A stretch of DNA of 54,680 nucleotides from positions 1-54,680 of the forward strand of contig JAPLRU010000099.1 of NCBI GenBank assembly GCA_026399025.1, read 5' to 3'. Position 1 is the stretch's first letter. Each line of letters begins with the position of its first letter. The translations under genes and the position numbers were made by a program. Below, one piece after another: positions 20,076 through 27,612 of the stretch. The DNA comes from Methylobacter sp. GTDB taxonomy: Bacteria; Pseudomonadota; Gammaproteobacteria; Methylococcales; Methylomonadaceae. The notes under the pieces were generated by a model that saw only the letters and a list, made by a program, of their open reading frames with translations, was not told where the DNA came from and ran no database searches.

Positions 20076-20103
20076 GTGCGGTTCGTACCTCACCACACGC
20101 TAC
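20076..20103 (-). repeat. REP hairpin, right flank 2, inverted, with GTAG
   Basis: On the minus strand this reads GTAG, then CGTGTGGTGAGG, a short loop and GAACCGCAC. A GTAG tetranucleotide before a hairpin is the known recognition signature of E. coli TnpA-REP. With the copy at 20018 it forms a head-to-head pair of the BIME type. Confidence 0.75.
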
Positions 20104-20133
20104 GTCGGAGCGCACGGTACGCGGTTGTTAAGC

Positions 20134-20994
20134 TTATTTATCAATAATTCTTGGTAGAATTGTATAGTCGTTCATTTCTTCAAATTTATTATCAAGTAAA
20201 TTAATATCACTTGGGTCTCTAACAAAACCAATTTCGTCTGTATTTGATAAGATGTTTCTATTCGAAATAATACATGGGGATACCATGTTTTTACCTGACC
20301 ATGATGACTTAATAATACAAAATCCAAAATGGAAAGGTATATCTTTGTCCGCGAAAAGTGGAAATATATATATTCCCGCAGAATGATGCGCTTTGTCGGT
20401 TCTTGTAGTGCAAACAACAAGACCTCCACCTTGATTTTTGATAACCCCCTCTACTTTATACTTATGCGTTTCCTCGCCTAAAGAACTTGGTATTTCAGCA
20501 TGACAAAATAGCTTGCCTGGAATTTTAGTATTTTTGAAATCCCAAATTGTATATCTCCAAACATATTCGTTTTTATTCCTATCTCTGTTTGTTGATATAT
20601 TTGTTACATGATAGACATACCATTCACGTCTAAAATCATCTACAGTTTCTTCATTATAAAAACTCTCTTTTTTAGACTCGCGCAAGATAATTCGTATATT
20701 GTCTTCTAAAGATTTCACAGATATTTTCGCTGCAACTGTGCTTATTCCTGCACCTATAAAGGCACCACTAACACCTGCGAGAACACCATAAACATACTTA
20801 TTGTCGAAAATAAGGCCCGCCATAAGTAGTACTGCACCGACTAAAGAAATGATTATGCCAAAAATATGCTCATCATTTTTTTCAACTAAACCCCTTGTTA
20901 CTTTTGGTATATAAACAAAGCAGAGCAACATTATTAACGAACCCGAAAAAAATCCTGCAACAAAGTTTGCATCTATATTTATAAAAGTGGACAT
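20134..20994 (-). CDS. Orphan membrane protein with beta-rich C-terminal domain
   Basis: A 286-residue protein I do not recognise. Three hydrophobic segments lie at about residues 10-32, 45-62 and 68-92. A charged linker (EDNIRIILRESKKESF) follows, then a soluble part of about 160 residues rich in predicted beta strands with repeated aromatic/glycine positions (EWYVYHV, YVWRYTIWDF, AGIYIFPLF, HFGFCIIKSS). AAGGAAA sits eight bases before the ATG. The gene is clearly more AT-rich than its neighbours and stands alone beside the RAYT locus, which suggests acquisition. The membrane-plus-beta-domain layout recalls Cap15-like effectors of CBASS, but no nucleotidyltransferase gene is nearby, so this is only an analogy. 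Confidence 0.7.
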   Translation of the reverse strand: MSTFINIDANFVAGFFSGSLIMLLCFVYIPKVTRGLVEKNDEHIFGIIISLVGAVLLMAGLIFDNKYVYGVLAGVSGAFIGAGISTVAAKISVKSLEDNIRIILRESKKESFYNEETVDDFRREWYVYHVTNISTNRDRNKNEYVWRYTIWDFKNTKIPGKLFCHAEIPSSLGEETHKYKVEGVIKNQGGGLVVCTTRTDKAHHSAGIYIFPLFADKDIPFHFGFCIIKSSWSGKNMVSPCIISNRNILSNTDEIGFVRDPSDINLLDNKFEEMNDYTILPRIIDK

Positions 20995-21363
20995 AGTAAA
21001 TTTCCTTACTTGATTGGTCAGGACATCGTTTTATCGATGCCAGACATTACCTAACGTTAAATAGACACCTTTTTAAGTGTATATTAATTTTCAAGCGCCA
21101 GCATATAACGCAACTCCTGAAATCCGTTAGGCAAGATACTATAAATCTTCAACTATTAACAGCAATCCTTTCGTGCAAAATAAAAAACCACCGCCAAAAC
21201 GCCTAGATCAATCCCTGTAGCCGAATGCGCTTTTTATACCCCACACCACTGTTTCAATATAGAATGAATCCCGGTTATCTCAGCATCCATCACCCGATGC
21301 CGAACATACCGGCCCCTTTGTATGGACAACTCATTTAAGACGATTTCTTGAAAGGTATACCCA
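20995..21363. other. Intergenic region with nothing recognised
   Basis: About 370 AT-rich bases holding the promoter side of both flanking genes. I see no open frame with family resemblance, no palindrome of the dispersed families and no RNA fold that I can support. Confidence 0.5.
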
Positions 21364-21693
21364 ATGAAAAATACCGCTATAAAGGTGTTAATCCTGAGTT
21401 TATGCTGTTTGAATACCGCGTTTGCGATGCGCTGCGGGCATAGCTTGGTCAGTGAGGGCGATTATAAAGAGGAAGTCCTGGCTAAATGCGGCCAACCGGA
21501 CTCGGTTGAGACTCACACTAAAATCGTCGGGAAGACGCTGCGTTATCCCTACAGAACCCTTGATCTGCAACAATATGAGGAAGTGCAAGTGGAAGAGTGG
21601 ATATACAATCTCGGCTCTTCCCATTTCCAGCAATATCTTCGCTTCGAAAACGGCCAGTTGAAAGAAGTTAAAAGTTTAGGCCGCGGGCATTAA
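21364..21693 (+). CDS. DUF2845 family secreted protein
   Basis: A 109-residue protein with a clear Sec signal peptide (cleavage about residue 21, after NTAFA). The mature part begins MRCGHSLVSEGDYKEEVLAKCGQP and ends in beta-strand repeats (VEEWIYNLG, QQYLRFENGQLKEV), as in DUF2845 periplasmic proteins. The two cysteines of that opening could pair. AAAGG lies eight bases upstream of the ATG. Function unknown in the family. Confidence 0.8.
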   Translation: MKNTAIKVLILSLCCLNTAFAMRCGHSLVSEGDYKEEVLAKCGQPDSVETHTKIVGKTLRYPYRTLDLQQYEEVQVEEWIYNLGSSHFQQYLRFENGQLKEVKSLGRGH

Positions 21694-21902
21694 GCTGTAT
21701 TCTTATGGCCTGCTTTGCCGAATAGAAAGCGACAACCGGAGCCGCCCGTGCGCTTAATTTATATGTCCTGTTTACACTTCAAAATGGCGACTTGCCTAAC
21801 GACGCATCCGCCTTACAGCTTTCAACCGCATACAAACTCCCTCACTATCCGCAATACATGCTATAAGTGAGACCGGCTTAACGAACAAATCGGTTATTTA
21901 TC

Positions 21903-22127
21903 ATGAGTACACAGGTTTTAAATCAAATCATTCAACAAGTTGAGCTCCTAACTGAAAAAGAAAAAGAACAACTTAATCACTATTTAAAAACAACCGTTTA
22001 TGTAAAACAAAAGCGGAAAAAATGGCAAAACATACGCGGCTTAATGGCTTATTCGCCATCGGCGGAAGACGCTCAAATAGCAATTTCAAACGCTCGCAAA
22101 GAAGCGGATAAAAAAAGAGAACAGTGA
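21903..22127 (+). CDS. Small charged helical protein, possible orphan antitoxin
   Basis: 74 residues, strongly charged. The first 30 residues (IIQQVELLTEKEKEQLNHYL) resemble the amphipathic N-terminal helix of DUF2281/addiction-module antitoxins. The rest is lysine-rich and ends in KEADKKREQ. No toxin frame follows before the convergent gene at 22151. The ribosome site is weak. Function is not established. Confidence 0.5.
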   Translation: MSTQVLNQIIQQVELLTEKEKEQLNHYLKTTVYVKQKRKKWQNIRGLMAYSPSAEDAQIAISNARKEADKKREQ

Positions 22128-22150
22128 TCCAAAGCATTACCCCGCAACAG

Positions 22151-23827
22151 CTATTGCCCGCTTCTCCAAATAGAAAACAATAACCAAATCCCGCCAACCG
22201 TCGCAAAGGAATAGCCCAAAAACCCGAACGCCGGTAGACCGAATAATTTCGGCCCGCCTTCGACCGTCATGATAATCGACGAACCGATAATCAGCGCGGC
22301 GGTCACGATGCCCATGGTTAAGCGGCTGACGGCGTTATCCATGCTGTTGACATAATGATCCAGACGCCGGACGGTAATGTCCACCTGAAAAGCGCCTTTC
22401 CGGGAGGCGCGCACTAATTTGCGCAGGTCTTTCGGCAAGCCGGATAACAGCTCGACCACGCTGATCAGGTTATGCCAGCCGCGTTTGGCCAGGGTCTCGG
22501 CTTTGTAACGCTCGGTCATGATTTTTTGCATGTACGGCGCGGCAAAAACCAGGGTGTTAAATTCCGGATTTAGATGCCTACCGAGCCCGTCCAGCGTGAT
22601 ATACGCTTTAACCAACAAAGCCAAATCGGCCGGCAAGATCAGTTTATGATCCCTTAATATCGCCATCAAATCGGTCATCAAAGCGGTCAGGCTGAACTCC
22701 CGTAAAGACAGCGAACTGTATTGATCGACGAAGGCTTCTATATCGATAATCAGTATTTGTTCGTCGGTATGAATATTGTCCGACCAATCTTCCAGTATCT
22801 CGGCGACTTTAACCGGCAGATGGTGGGTCATGCCGTACAATAAGCTGACCACCTGTTCCCGGCGCTCTTCGGTTAAACGCCCCACCATGCCGAAATCGAT
22901 AAAGGCCAGTTTATTGTCCGGCAGGTAAAACACATTGCCGGCGTGGGGGTCGGCATGAAAAAAGCCGTCTTCCATGATCATCTTCATCACCGCGCCGGTG
23001 CCGCGGTCGGCCAGCAGTTTTCTATCCAGTCCGGCTTGTTCCAGAGCCGTAAGATCGCGGCCTTGAATGCCGTCAATATATTCCTGCACATTGAGCCTTT
23101 CCCCGGTCCATTGCCAATACACGGTAGGAATTTTGATATTAAGATCGTCGGCCAAATTGGCGGCCACCCGTTCCGCGTTTCTGCTTTCGGCGGCAAAATC
23201 GAGTTCCCGGCGTAACGATTGGTTGAACTGACGCAAGATTTCTTTCGGGTGAAAGCGGCGCAGCTCGGAGGATTCGGACTCGGCAAGATCGACCAGACGT
23301 TGTAACAGGCGTAAATCGGCTTCGATGATTTTACGCAGGCCCGGCCTGCGGATTTTTAACACCACCGGCGTGCCGTCCTTGAGCACGGCTTTATGAACTT
23401 GGGCGATGGACGCGGCGGCAAGCGGCTGGGTTTCGACCTCCAGGAAAATCTCATCAATGCTGCCGCCCAAGTCTTCTTCAAGCTGGGCCAGTAATTCTTC
23501 AAAAGGCACCGGCGGCGCTTGGTCCTGAAGTTTTTCAAATTCGGCGATGTATTGGGGCGGAAATAAATCCACGCGCGTCGCCATGATTTGCCCCAATTTA
23601 ATGAAAGTAGGGCCCAAATCTTCCAGCACCCGCCGGACCCGTTGCGGCGTATCGAGCACGACGTAGTCTTCTACATGCTGCCAGTGCAGCACCCTGCCCG
23701 CTCGCTCCAGCGCCTTACCCATGCCCAGACCGCGGACAAAGCCGCCGAAGCCGTAGCGGATCAGCACCGAGGCAATATCATGCGCCCGGCCCAAATCCCT
23801 GGCCGCGTTTAACATTTCCCATATCAT
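22151..23827 (-). CDS. ABC1/AarF (UbiB-like) atypical kinase
   Basis: A 558-residue member of the ABC1/ADCK/UbiB protein-kinase-like family. It has the family KxGQ motif (FIKLGQIMATRVD), the alanine-rich nucleotide loop (PLAAASIAQVHKA), the VVLKIRRPG lysine strand, the catalytic-loop HADPHAGNVF and the metal-binding IDFGMVGRL. Two C-terminal membrane helices (about 495-555) anchor it. UbiB proteins support ubiquinone synthesis or lipid export. This copy is not in a ubiE-ubiJ-ubiB cluster but is paired, three bases apart, with a helical protein, so it may be a second paralogue with a different task. Confidence 0.88.
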   Translation of the reverse strand: MIWEMLNAARDLGRAHDIASVLIRYGFGGFVRGLGMGKALERAGRVLHWQHVEDYVVLDTPQRVRRVLEDLGPTFIKLGQIMATRVDLFPPQYIAEFEKLQDQAPPVPFEELLAQLEEDLGGSIDEIFLEVETQPLAAASIAQVHKAVLKDGTPVVLKIRRPGLRKIIEADLRLLQRLVDLAESESSELRRFHPKEILRQFNQSLRRELDFAAESRNAERVAANLADDLNIKIPTVYWQWTGERLNVQEYIDGIQGRDLTALEQAGLDRKLLADRGTGAVMKMIMEDGFFHADPHAGNVFYLPDNKLAFIDFGMVGRLTEERREQVVSLLYGMTHHLPVKVAEILEDWSDNIHTDEQILIIDIEAFVDQYSSLSLREFSLTALMTDLMAILRDHKLILPADLALLVKAYITLDGLGRHLNPEFNTLVFAAPYMQKIMTERYKAETLAKRGWHNLISVVELLSGLPKDLRKLVRASRKGAFQVDITVRRLDHYVNSMDNAVSRLTMGIVTAALIIGSSIIMTVEGGPKLFGLPAFGFLGYSFATVGGIWLLFSIWRSGQ

Positions 23828-23830
23828 GCG

Positions 23831-24460
23831 TTATTTATTCGAATCGGAGGGTTGTAGACTTTCAGCGATGCCCAACAGAATGCCGCCGCCTATTTTCGCT
23901 AAAGCGGAAGCCGTCGCTGCGGTGCTTGAAACAAGAATATCCGTGCTGATTTTCGGCAGATCTTTGAGCGCATCCAGCGCGATTAACGCTTGTTTGCCGA
24001 CGGCGCTGCCGCTTCGGCGGCTATGGTCGATAAAATCGTTAACAACGTCGGCAATTACCTGACTGCCGCCTTTGGCGATTTTTTCCAGGGTGTCGATAAA
24101 TAAGCGCTCCATGTCCTGTATAGCGTTGGCTGCGTCATTAAGATCATGATGCGCGGAGACTTTGGCGGCCGCTTCTTGAATAGCCAGTTTCGAGGCTTCC
24201 GCCGCAATCGCCAAAGCTTCGTCCAAGGCCGTGGCGGCCTGTTTAAAAACCTCTTTGGCATGTTCGTTTTGACCGGCGACGCCCTGAGCAATGCCTTTGC
24301 CGACGGCTTCGGTGACTTTTTTGATGTTGTCCTTATCCAGGTGTCCGGTAGTCAGGGCTTTTAGAATAATGTCCTTGACTTGCCGATGCACATCGGTTCC
24401 CGATTTAACCGCGTCTCGGACTGCATCGGTAACGTCTTGTTGGGGGGCTGTTTCCGTCAT
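23831..24460 (-). CDS. Helical phasin-like protein paired with the ABC1 kinase
   Basis: A 209-residue protein, almost wholly alpha-helical and alanine-rich, with long heptad-like stretches (EVFKQAATALDEALAIAAEAS, IQDMERLFIDTLEKIAKGG) and a small hydrophobic end (ALAKIGGGILLGIAESL). It resembles phasins and DUF6781-type proteins in composition; the family call is tentative. GGAG lies eight bases before the ATG. The next gene (ABC1 kinase) starts three bases after its stop, so the two should be co-translated and may act together at the membrane. Confidence 0.65.
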   Translation of the reverse strand: MTETAPQQDVTDAVRDAVKSGTDVHRQVKDIILKALTTGHLDKDNIKKVTEAVGKGIAQGVAGQNEHAKEVFKQAATALDEALAIAAEASKLAIQEAAAKVSAHHDLNDAANAIQDMERLFIDTLEKIAKGGSQVIADVVNDFIDHSRRSGSAVGKQALIALDALKDLPKISTDILVSSTAATASALAKIGGGILLGIAESLQPSDSNK

Positions 24461-24524
24461 TGTCGTTCTCCGGGTTAATCTGTAGTTCGATCAAAGAATG
24501 CCTTAGGGTTAGGTGTTTTTTATT

Positions 24525-24592
24525 CACCACGAAGACACGAAGGACACGAAGAAAAAACCATAGAATTCGCGTAAGCCGGGGGTCTTCGTGGT
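24525..24592. repeat. Dispersed palindrome, family A
   Basis: Arms CACCACGAAGACACGAAGG and GTCTTCGTGGT with a loop unlike the AATGCGTTGAG type, so this is a short or decayed copy. Confidence 0.8.
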
Positions 24593-24652
24593 AAAAATAT
24601 ATAGATTATAGAGTCCGCAGCTAATAGAGTGACATTTGCTCCTTCTCCCTCA

Positions 24653-24810
24653 GGGACAAATCCGCCGGGAGCGGATTTGCACTCGCCCGTAGGGTGCCGG
24701 ACAGGACAGTCCGGCATGATTAGGCTGGGATGAGGGGATATAAATAAGCATTTTTCCTTATTTTAACCCCCCCTCACCCAACCCTCTCCCGCTGGAGAGG
24801 GCTTTGCGTC
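24653..24810. repeat. Cluster of short hairpins
   Basis: Contains AAATCCGCCGGGAGCGGATTT (24658-24678), TGCCGGACAGGACAGTCCGGCA (24696-24717) and CCCTCTCCCGCTGGAGAGGG (about 24782-24801). These are palindromic units of further families and contain no gene. Confidence 0.6.
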
Positions 24811-24915
24811 GCTTGATCAACCGAGGTATCTATACTATCGGCCGACGGCATGTAGGCGGCCCAGATAAGGCGATATCCGATAAAGAGTCTATCCTGCATC
24901 TCCGGCTCTGCTATT

Positions 24916-24970
24916 CATCACGAAGGACATGAAGCTTATAAAACTTCGTGTCCTTCGTGTCTTCGTGGTG
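24916..24970. repeat. Dispersed palindrome, family A, short form
   Basis: Arms CATCACGAAGGACATGAAG and CTTCGTGTCTTCGTGGTG. Together with the copy at 24525 it fills the space between pcm and the phasin-like gene. Confidence 0.8.
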
Positions 24971-25033
24971 AGTAAAAATGCGCAACATTCGGGTATGTTC
25001 TTTCATCGAAATCACCTAAGGCCATGCCCGGAG

Positions 25034-25741
25034 TCAGTCATCAGTCAGGCCGGCTAAGTCATTTATTTTCATACCGTCGCCGCTGACGAGCGGCACAAAA
25101 CTGACATCCAAAATATGACGCGTCTCGATTTTGCCGTCAGCCGTTTTTTCTAAAACCCTCAGCTCTTGATAGCTGTAAGGCAAGCCGACCGGAATGACCA
25201 ATCGAGCGCCGGGGCGCAGTTGTTCAATCAAAGCGTGAGGAATGTCAGGCGCGGCGGCGGTGACGATAATGCCGTCGTAAGGCGCATGTTCCGGCCAACC
25301 GCGTGAGCCGTCGCCGTGCTGAACGGTAACATTGCGATAGCCGAGTCTTTTAAGCCGACGGCTGGCTTTGTCGGACAACGCTTCCAGTATTTCAAGCGAA
25401 TAAACCTGTGCGACCAATTTCGAAAGAATGGCCGCCTGATAGCCGGAACCGGTGCCCACTTCCAAAACGCTATCGCCGGGCTTGGTATTCAACAAGTCGG
25501 TCATCAGCGCAACCATATAAGGTTGGGAAATGGTCTGGCCCAAACCAATCGGTGCGGGGCCGTTAGCATAGGCAAGGTAGCGAAAGTTCGTCGGTAAAAA
25601 TTTATCGCGCGGCACTTGTTTTATAGCGGTCATGACTTTGTCGTCCAAAGCCTCTTTCCCGATCATATGCCGGGTCAGCGTCACTTCCATTTCAATATCA
25701 TTCAACATGCGTTGCTGACCGTTCATTTGCTGAGCGTTCAT
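25034..25741 (-). CDS. pcm: Protein-L-isoaspartate O-methyltransferase
   Basis: A 235-residue repair enzyme that methylates L-isoaspartyl residues in damaged proteins using SAM. The substrate-side block ANGPAPIGLGQTISQPYMVA and the SAM motif VLEVGTGSGYQAAIL are present, along with the later PYDGIIVTAAAPDIP. I chose the ATG at 25739-25741: GGAG lies eight bases upstream and the 29 codons before it run into a palindromic repeat (25770-25852). It is not next to surE or nlpD/rpoS, its usual gammaproteobacterial neighbours. Confidence 0.93.
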   Translation of the reverse strand: MNAQQMNGQQRMLNDIEMEVTLTRHMIGKEALDDKVMTAIKQVPRDKFLPTNFRYLAYANGPAPIGLGQTISQPYMVALMTDLLNTKPGDSVLEVGTGSGYQAAILSKLVAQVYSLEILEALSDKASRRLKRLGYRNVTVQHGDGSRGWPEHAPYDGIIVTAAAPDIPHALIEQLRPGARLVIPVGLPYSYQELRVLEKTADGKIETRHILDVSFVPLVSGDGMKINDLAGLTDD

Positions 25742-25769
25742 TGATGATGCTCCGGGAGATTTTATCGTG

Positions 25770-25852
25770 TTGCCCATGGGCTCGTTGGCAAGCTTCCGCT
25801 TTAGCGCGCCTACAACGCAGCAGGGCAATGGAAGCTTGGCAACGAATGAAAA
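25770..25852. repeat. Palindrome with CGTTGGCAAGCTTCC arms
   Basis: CGTTGGCAAGCTTCC and GGAAGCTTGGCAACGA flank about 50 bases between pcm and the divergent alcohol dehydrogenase gene. A related arm, CGTTGCCAAGCTCC, is seen at 54562-54575. Confidence 0.65.
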
Positions 25853-25993
25853 GCTAATCGTACAGCTCGATGATTTTTTCCAGTCATATAAATTAATTTC
25901 AACATAGCTTTGAAGAAGTTACCATTAGGACCATTACTTATAGCTTTGCACAAAAAACCGCAGCAGAATCAAAATCGAATGACGGAGAAACCG

Positions 25994-27019
25994 ATGAAGG
26001 CCATGGTATTGAACGCACTCTGTAATCTAAAAGAAAACCCGCTACCACTGGACTTGATGGAATTGCCTGTGCCAACGCCCGGCGAGCGGGAAATCCTGCT
26101 GAAAGTTTTAGCCTGCGGGGTTTGCCATACCGAACTGGACGAAATCGAAGGTCGCACGCCCCCGCCCCGCTTGCCGATTATTCCCGGACATCAAGTGGTA
26201 GGCCGCGTCGAAGCCGTCGGCGACAAAGTCGGCACGGTAAAACCGGGCGATAGAGTGGGTGTTGCCTGGATTTTCTCGGCCTGCGGCGCTTGTAAATTTT
26301 GCCTTGCCGACCACGAGAACCTGTGTCCGGATTTCACCGCGACAGGCCGCGACGCCAACGGCGGCTATGCCCAGTATATGACAGTTGCGGAAACTTTCGT
26401 TTATGCCATTCCGGAAGCTTTTTCCGACCTCCAAGCCGCGCCTTTGCTTTGCGCCGGGGCCATCGGCTACCGCTCGTTACGCTTGACCGGTTTGCAGGAC
26501 GAGCAACGGCTGGGCTTGACCGGCTTTGGCGCATCGGCGCATTTGGTGTTAAAAATGGCGCAATATCAATATCCGCATAGCGAAATTTATGTTTTCGCCC
26601 GAAGCGCGGAGGAAAGAGCGTTTGCCGAAGAATTGGGCGCGGTCTGGACGGGAGATACCGCCGCACGAGCGCCTTATAAATTGGACAGCATTATCGATAC
26701 CACGCCGGTCTGGCAACCTGTTGTTGAAGCCTTAGCCAACCTGGAATCCGGCGGCAGGCTGGTGATCAATGCGATTCGCAAGGAAAGCGACAAGCATAGC
26801 CTGCTGAACCTGGATTATGCTGAACATCTTTGGCGGGAAAAAGAGCTTAAGAGTGTCGCTAATATCGCTCGAAGCGATGTACAGGCGTTTTTGGCGTTGG
26901 CGGCGCAGATGAAGCTCCAGCCCGAAGTTCAGGTCTTTGCATTGGAGCAGGCCAATCAAGCCTTGGTCGAACTGAAGACCGGCAAAGTTCGCGGCGCCAA
27001 GGTGCTGAAAATAGAGTGA
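25994..27019 (+). CDS. Zinc-dependent alcohol dehydrogenase family protein
   Basis: A 341-residue medium-chain dehydrogenase. The catalytic-zinc cysteine and histidine are in ACGVCHTELD and PGHQVVGRV, and the four-cysteine structural zinc site is in CGACKFC...LC. The second catalytic-zinc cysteine is in the APLLCAGAIGY block. The nucleotide-binding turn reads LTGFGASAH where many members have GxGGxG, so it is a shortened or atypical loop. I prefer the ATG at 25994 (GGAG six bases upstream) to 25979 or 25910. It is related to AdhP/propanol-preferring enzymes; the substrate is unknown. It may serve alcohol or aldehyde balance in a methylotroph, but this is only inference. Confidence 0.85.
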   Translation: MKAMVLNALCNLKENPLPLDLMELPVPTPGEREILLKVLACGVCHTELDEIEGRTPPPRLPIIPGHQVVGRVEAVGDKVGTVKPGDRVGVAWIFSACGACKFCLADHENLCPDFTATGRDANGGYAQYMTVAETFVYAIPEAFSDLQAAPLLCAGAIGYRSLRLTGLQDEQRLGLTGFGASAHLVLKMAQYQYPHSEIYVFARSAEERAFAEELGAVWTGDTAARAPYKLDSIIDTTPVWQPVVEALANLESGGRLVINAIRKESDKHSLLNLDYAEHLWREKELKSVANIARSDVQAFLALAAQMKLQPEVQVFALEQANQALVELKTGKVRGAKVLKIE

Positions 27020-27034
27020 AGCCCAGCGTCCGCT

Positions 27035-27126
27035 ATCGTTCCCGCACTCCGACATGGGAATTCATCCGGCAACGCTCCAGTGTTGCGTGGACGATGGAGC
27101 GTCTACCACTGCATTCCCACGCTGGA
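27035..27126. repeat. Palindromic repeat, family B, diverged
   Basis: Begins ATCGTTCCCGCACTCC and ends GCATTCCCACGCTGGA, with GGCAACGCTCCAGTGTTGC and ATGGAGCGTCTACC inside. It is followed directly by family C (27127-27160). Confidence 0.8.
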
Positions 27127-27169
27127 GAGACTGTGAAAGTATTCGTTTTAGAACAAAAGCAAAAGCCTT

Positions 27170-27280
27170 CACCACGAAGACACGAACGACTGCACGGATG
27201 CAGGAGGTAGAGCAACGCAGGAGCAGTTGCCGAGGACACGAAGTTTTTAATGCGTTGAGTTTAATCAATTATTTTTTTTA
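27170..27280. repeat. Family A half-copy with a 50-base insertion
   Basis: The left arm CACCACGAAGACACGAA is interrupted at 27187 by about 50 bases (starting CGACTGCACGGATGCAGG and ending GCAGTTGCCGAG). It then resumes as GACACGAAG with the standard loop TTTTTAATGCGTTGAG. The right arm is missing; family B resumes at 27282. The inserted piece has its own short inverted ends (ACTGC/GCAGT). Confidence 0.75.
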
Positions 27281-27281
27281 T

Positions 27282-27309
27282 AGTTCCCACGCTCCGGCGT
27301 GGGAACGAT
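27282..27309. repeat. Family B hairpin
   Basis: AGTTCCCACGCTCCGG followed by CGTGGGAACGATG: the core hairpin of family B, closing the composite that starts at 27035. Confidence 0.8.
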
Positions 27310-27319
27310 GAATCTCGCC

Positions 27320-27446
27320 GTAGGCCGGAATAAGCCTGTCCGCGCTTTAGCGCAGGACCGGCGTTTCCGGCATTCCGAGATTCAAAAGCGCCGGAAACGC
27401 CCACCCTGGCTATCGCCGGGCGGGCGTTTCCGGCCTACATCTGCGA
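27320..27446. repeat. Palindromic repeat, GTAGGCCGGAA...TTTCCGGCCTAC
   Basis: A 127-base inverted repeat with outer arms GTAGGCCGGAA and TTTCCGGCCTAC. Several internal hairpins (CGGCGTTTCCGGC, GCCGGAAACGCC) form a multi-branched palindrome. This family is seen once in the window. Confidence 0.7.
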
Positions 27447-27612
27447 TTCGTCCTAGTAACAGCACTGACAGTATTCATACTTATAGCTATTTAAGCAGGG
27501 CAAAGACACAATAGTTTAAAAGCTATCTTGCTTAAAACCGGATCAATCGGGGCTATAAGCCCTACCCCACCTTAAGCCGATAGCCCGTTTAAACAGTAAG
27601 GCAGGTAAGCTT

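Noticed and set aside
20134-20994. Calling the orphan membrane protein a CBASS effector
   Set aside because: No CD-NTase gene is present within the window and the resemblance is only in layout.
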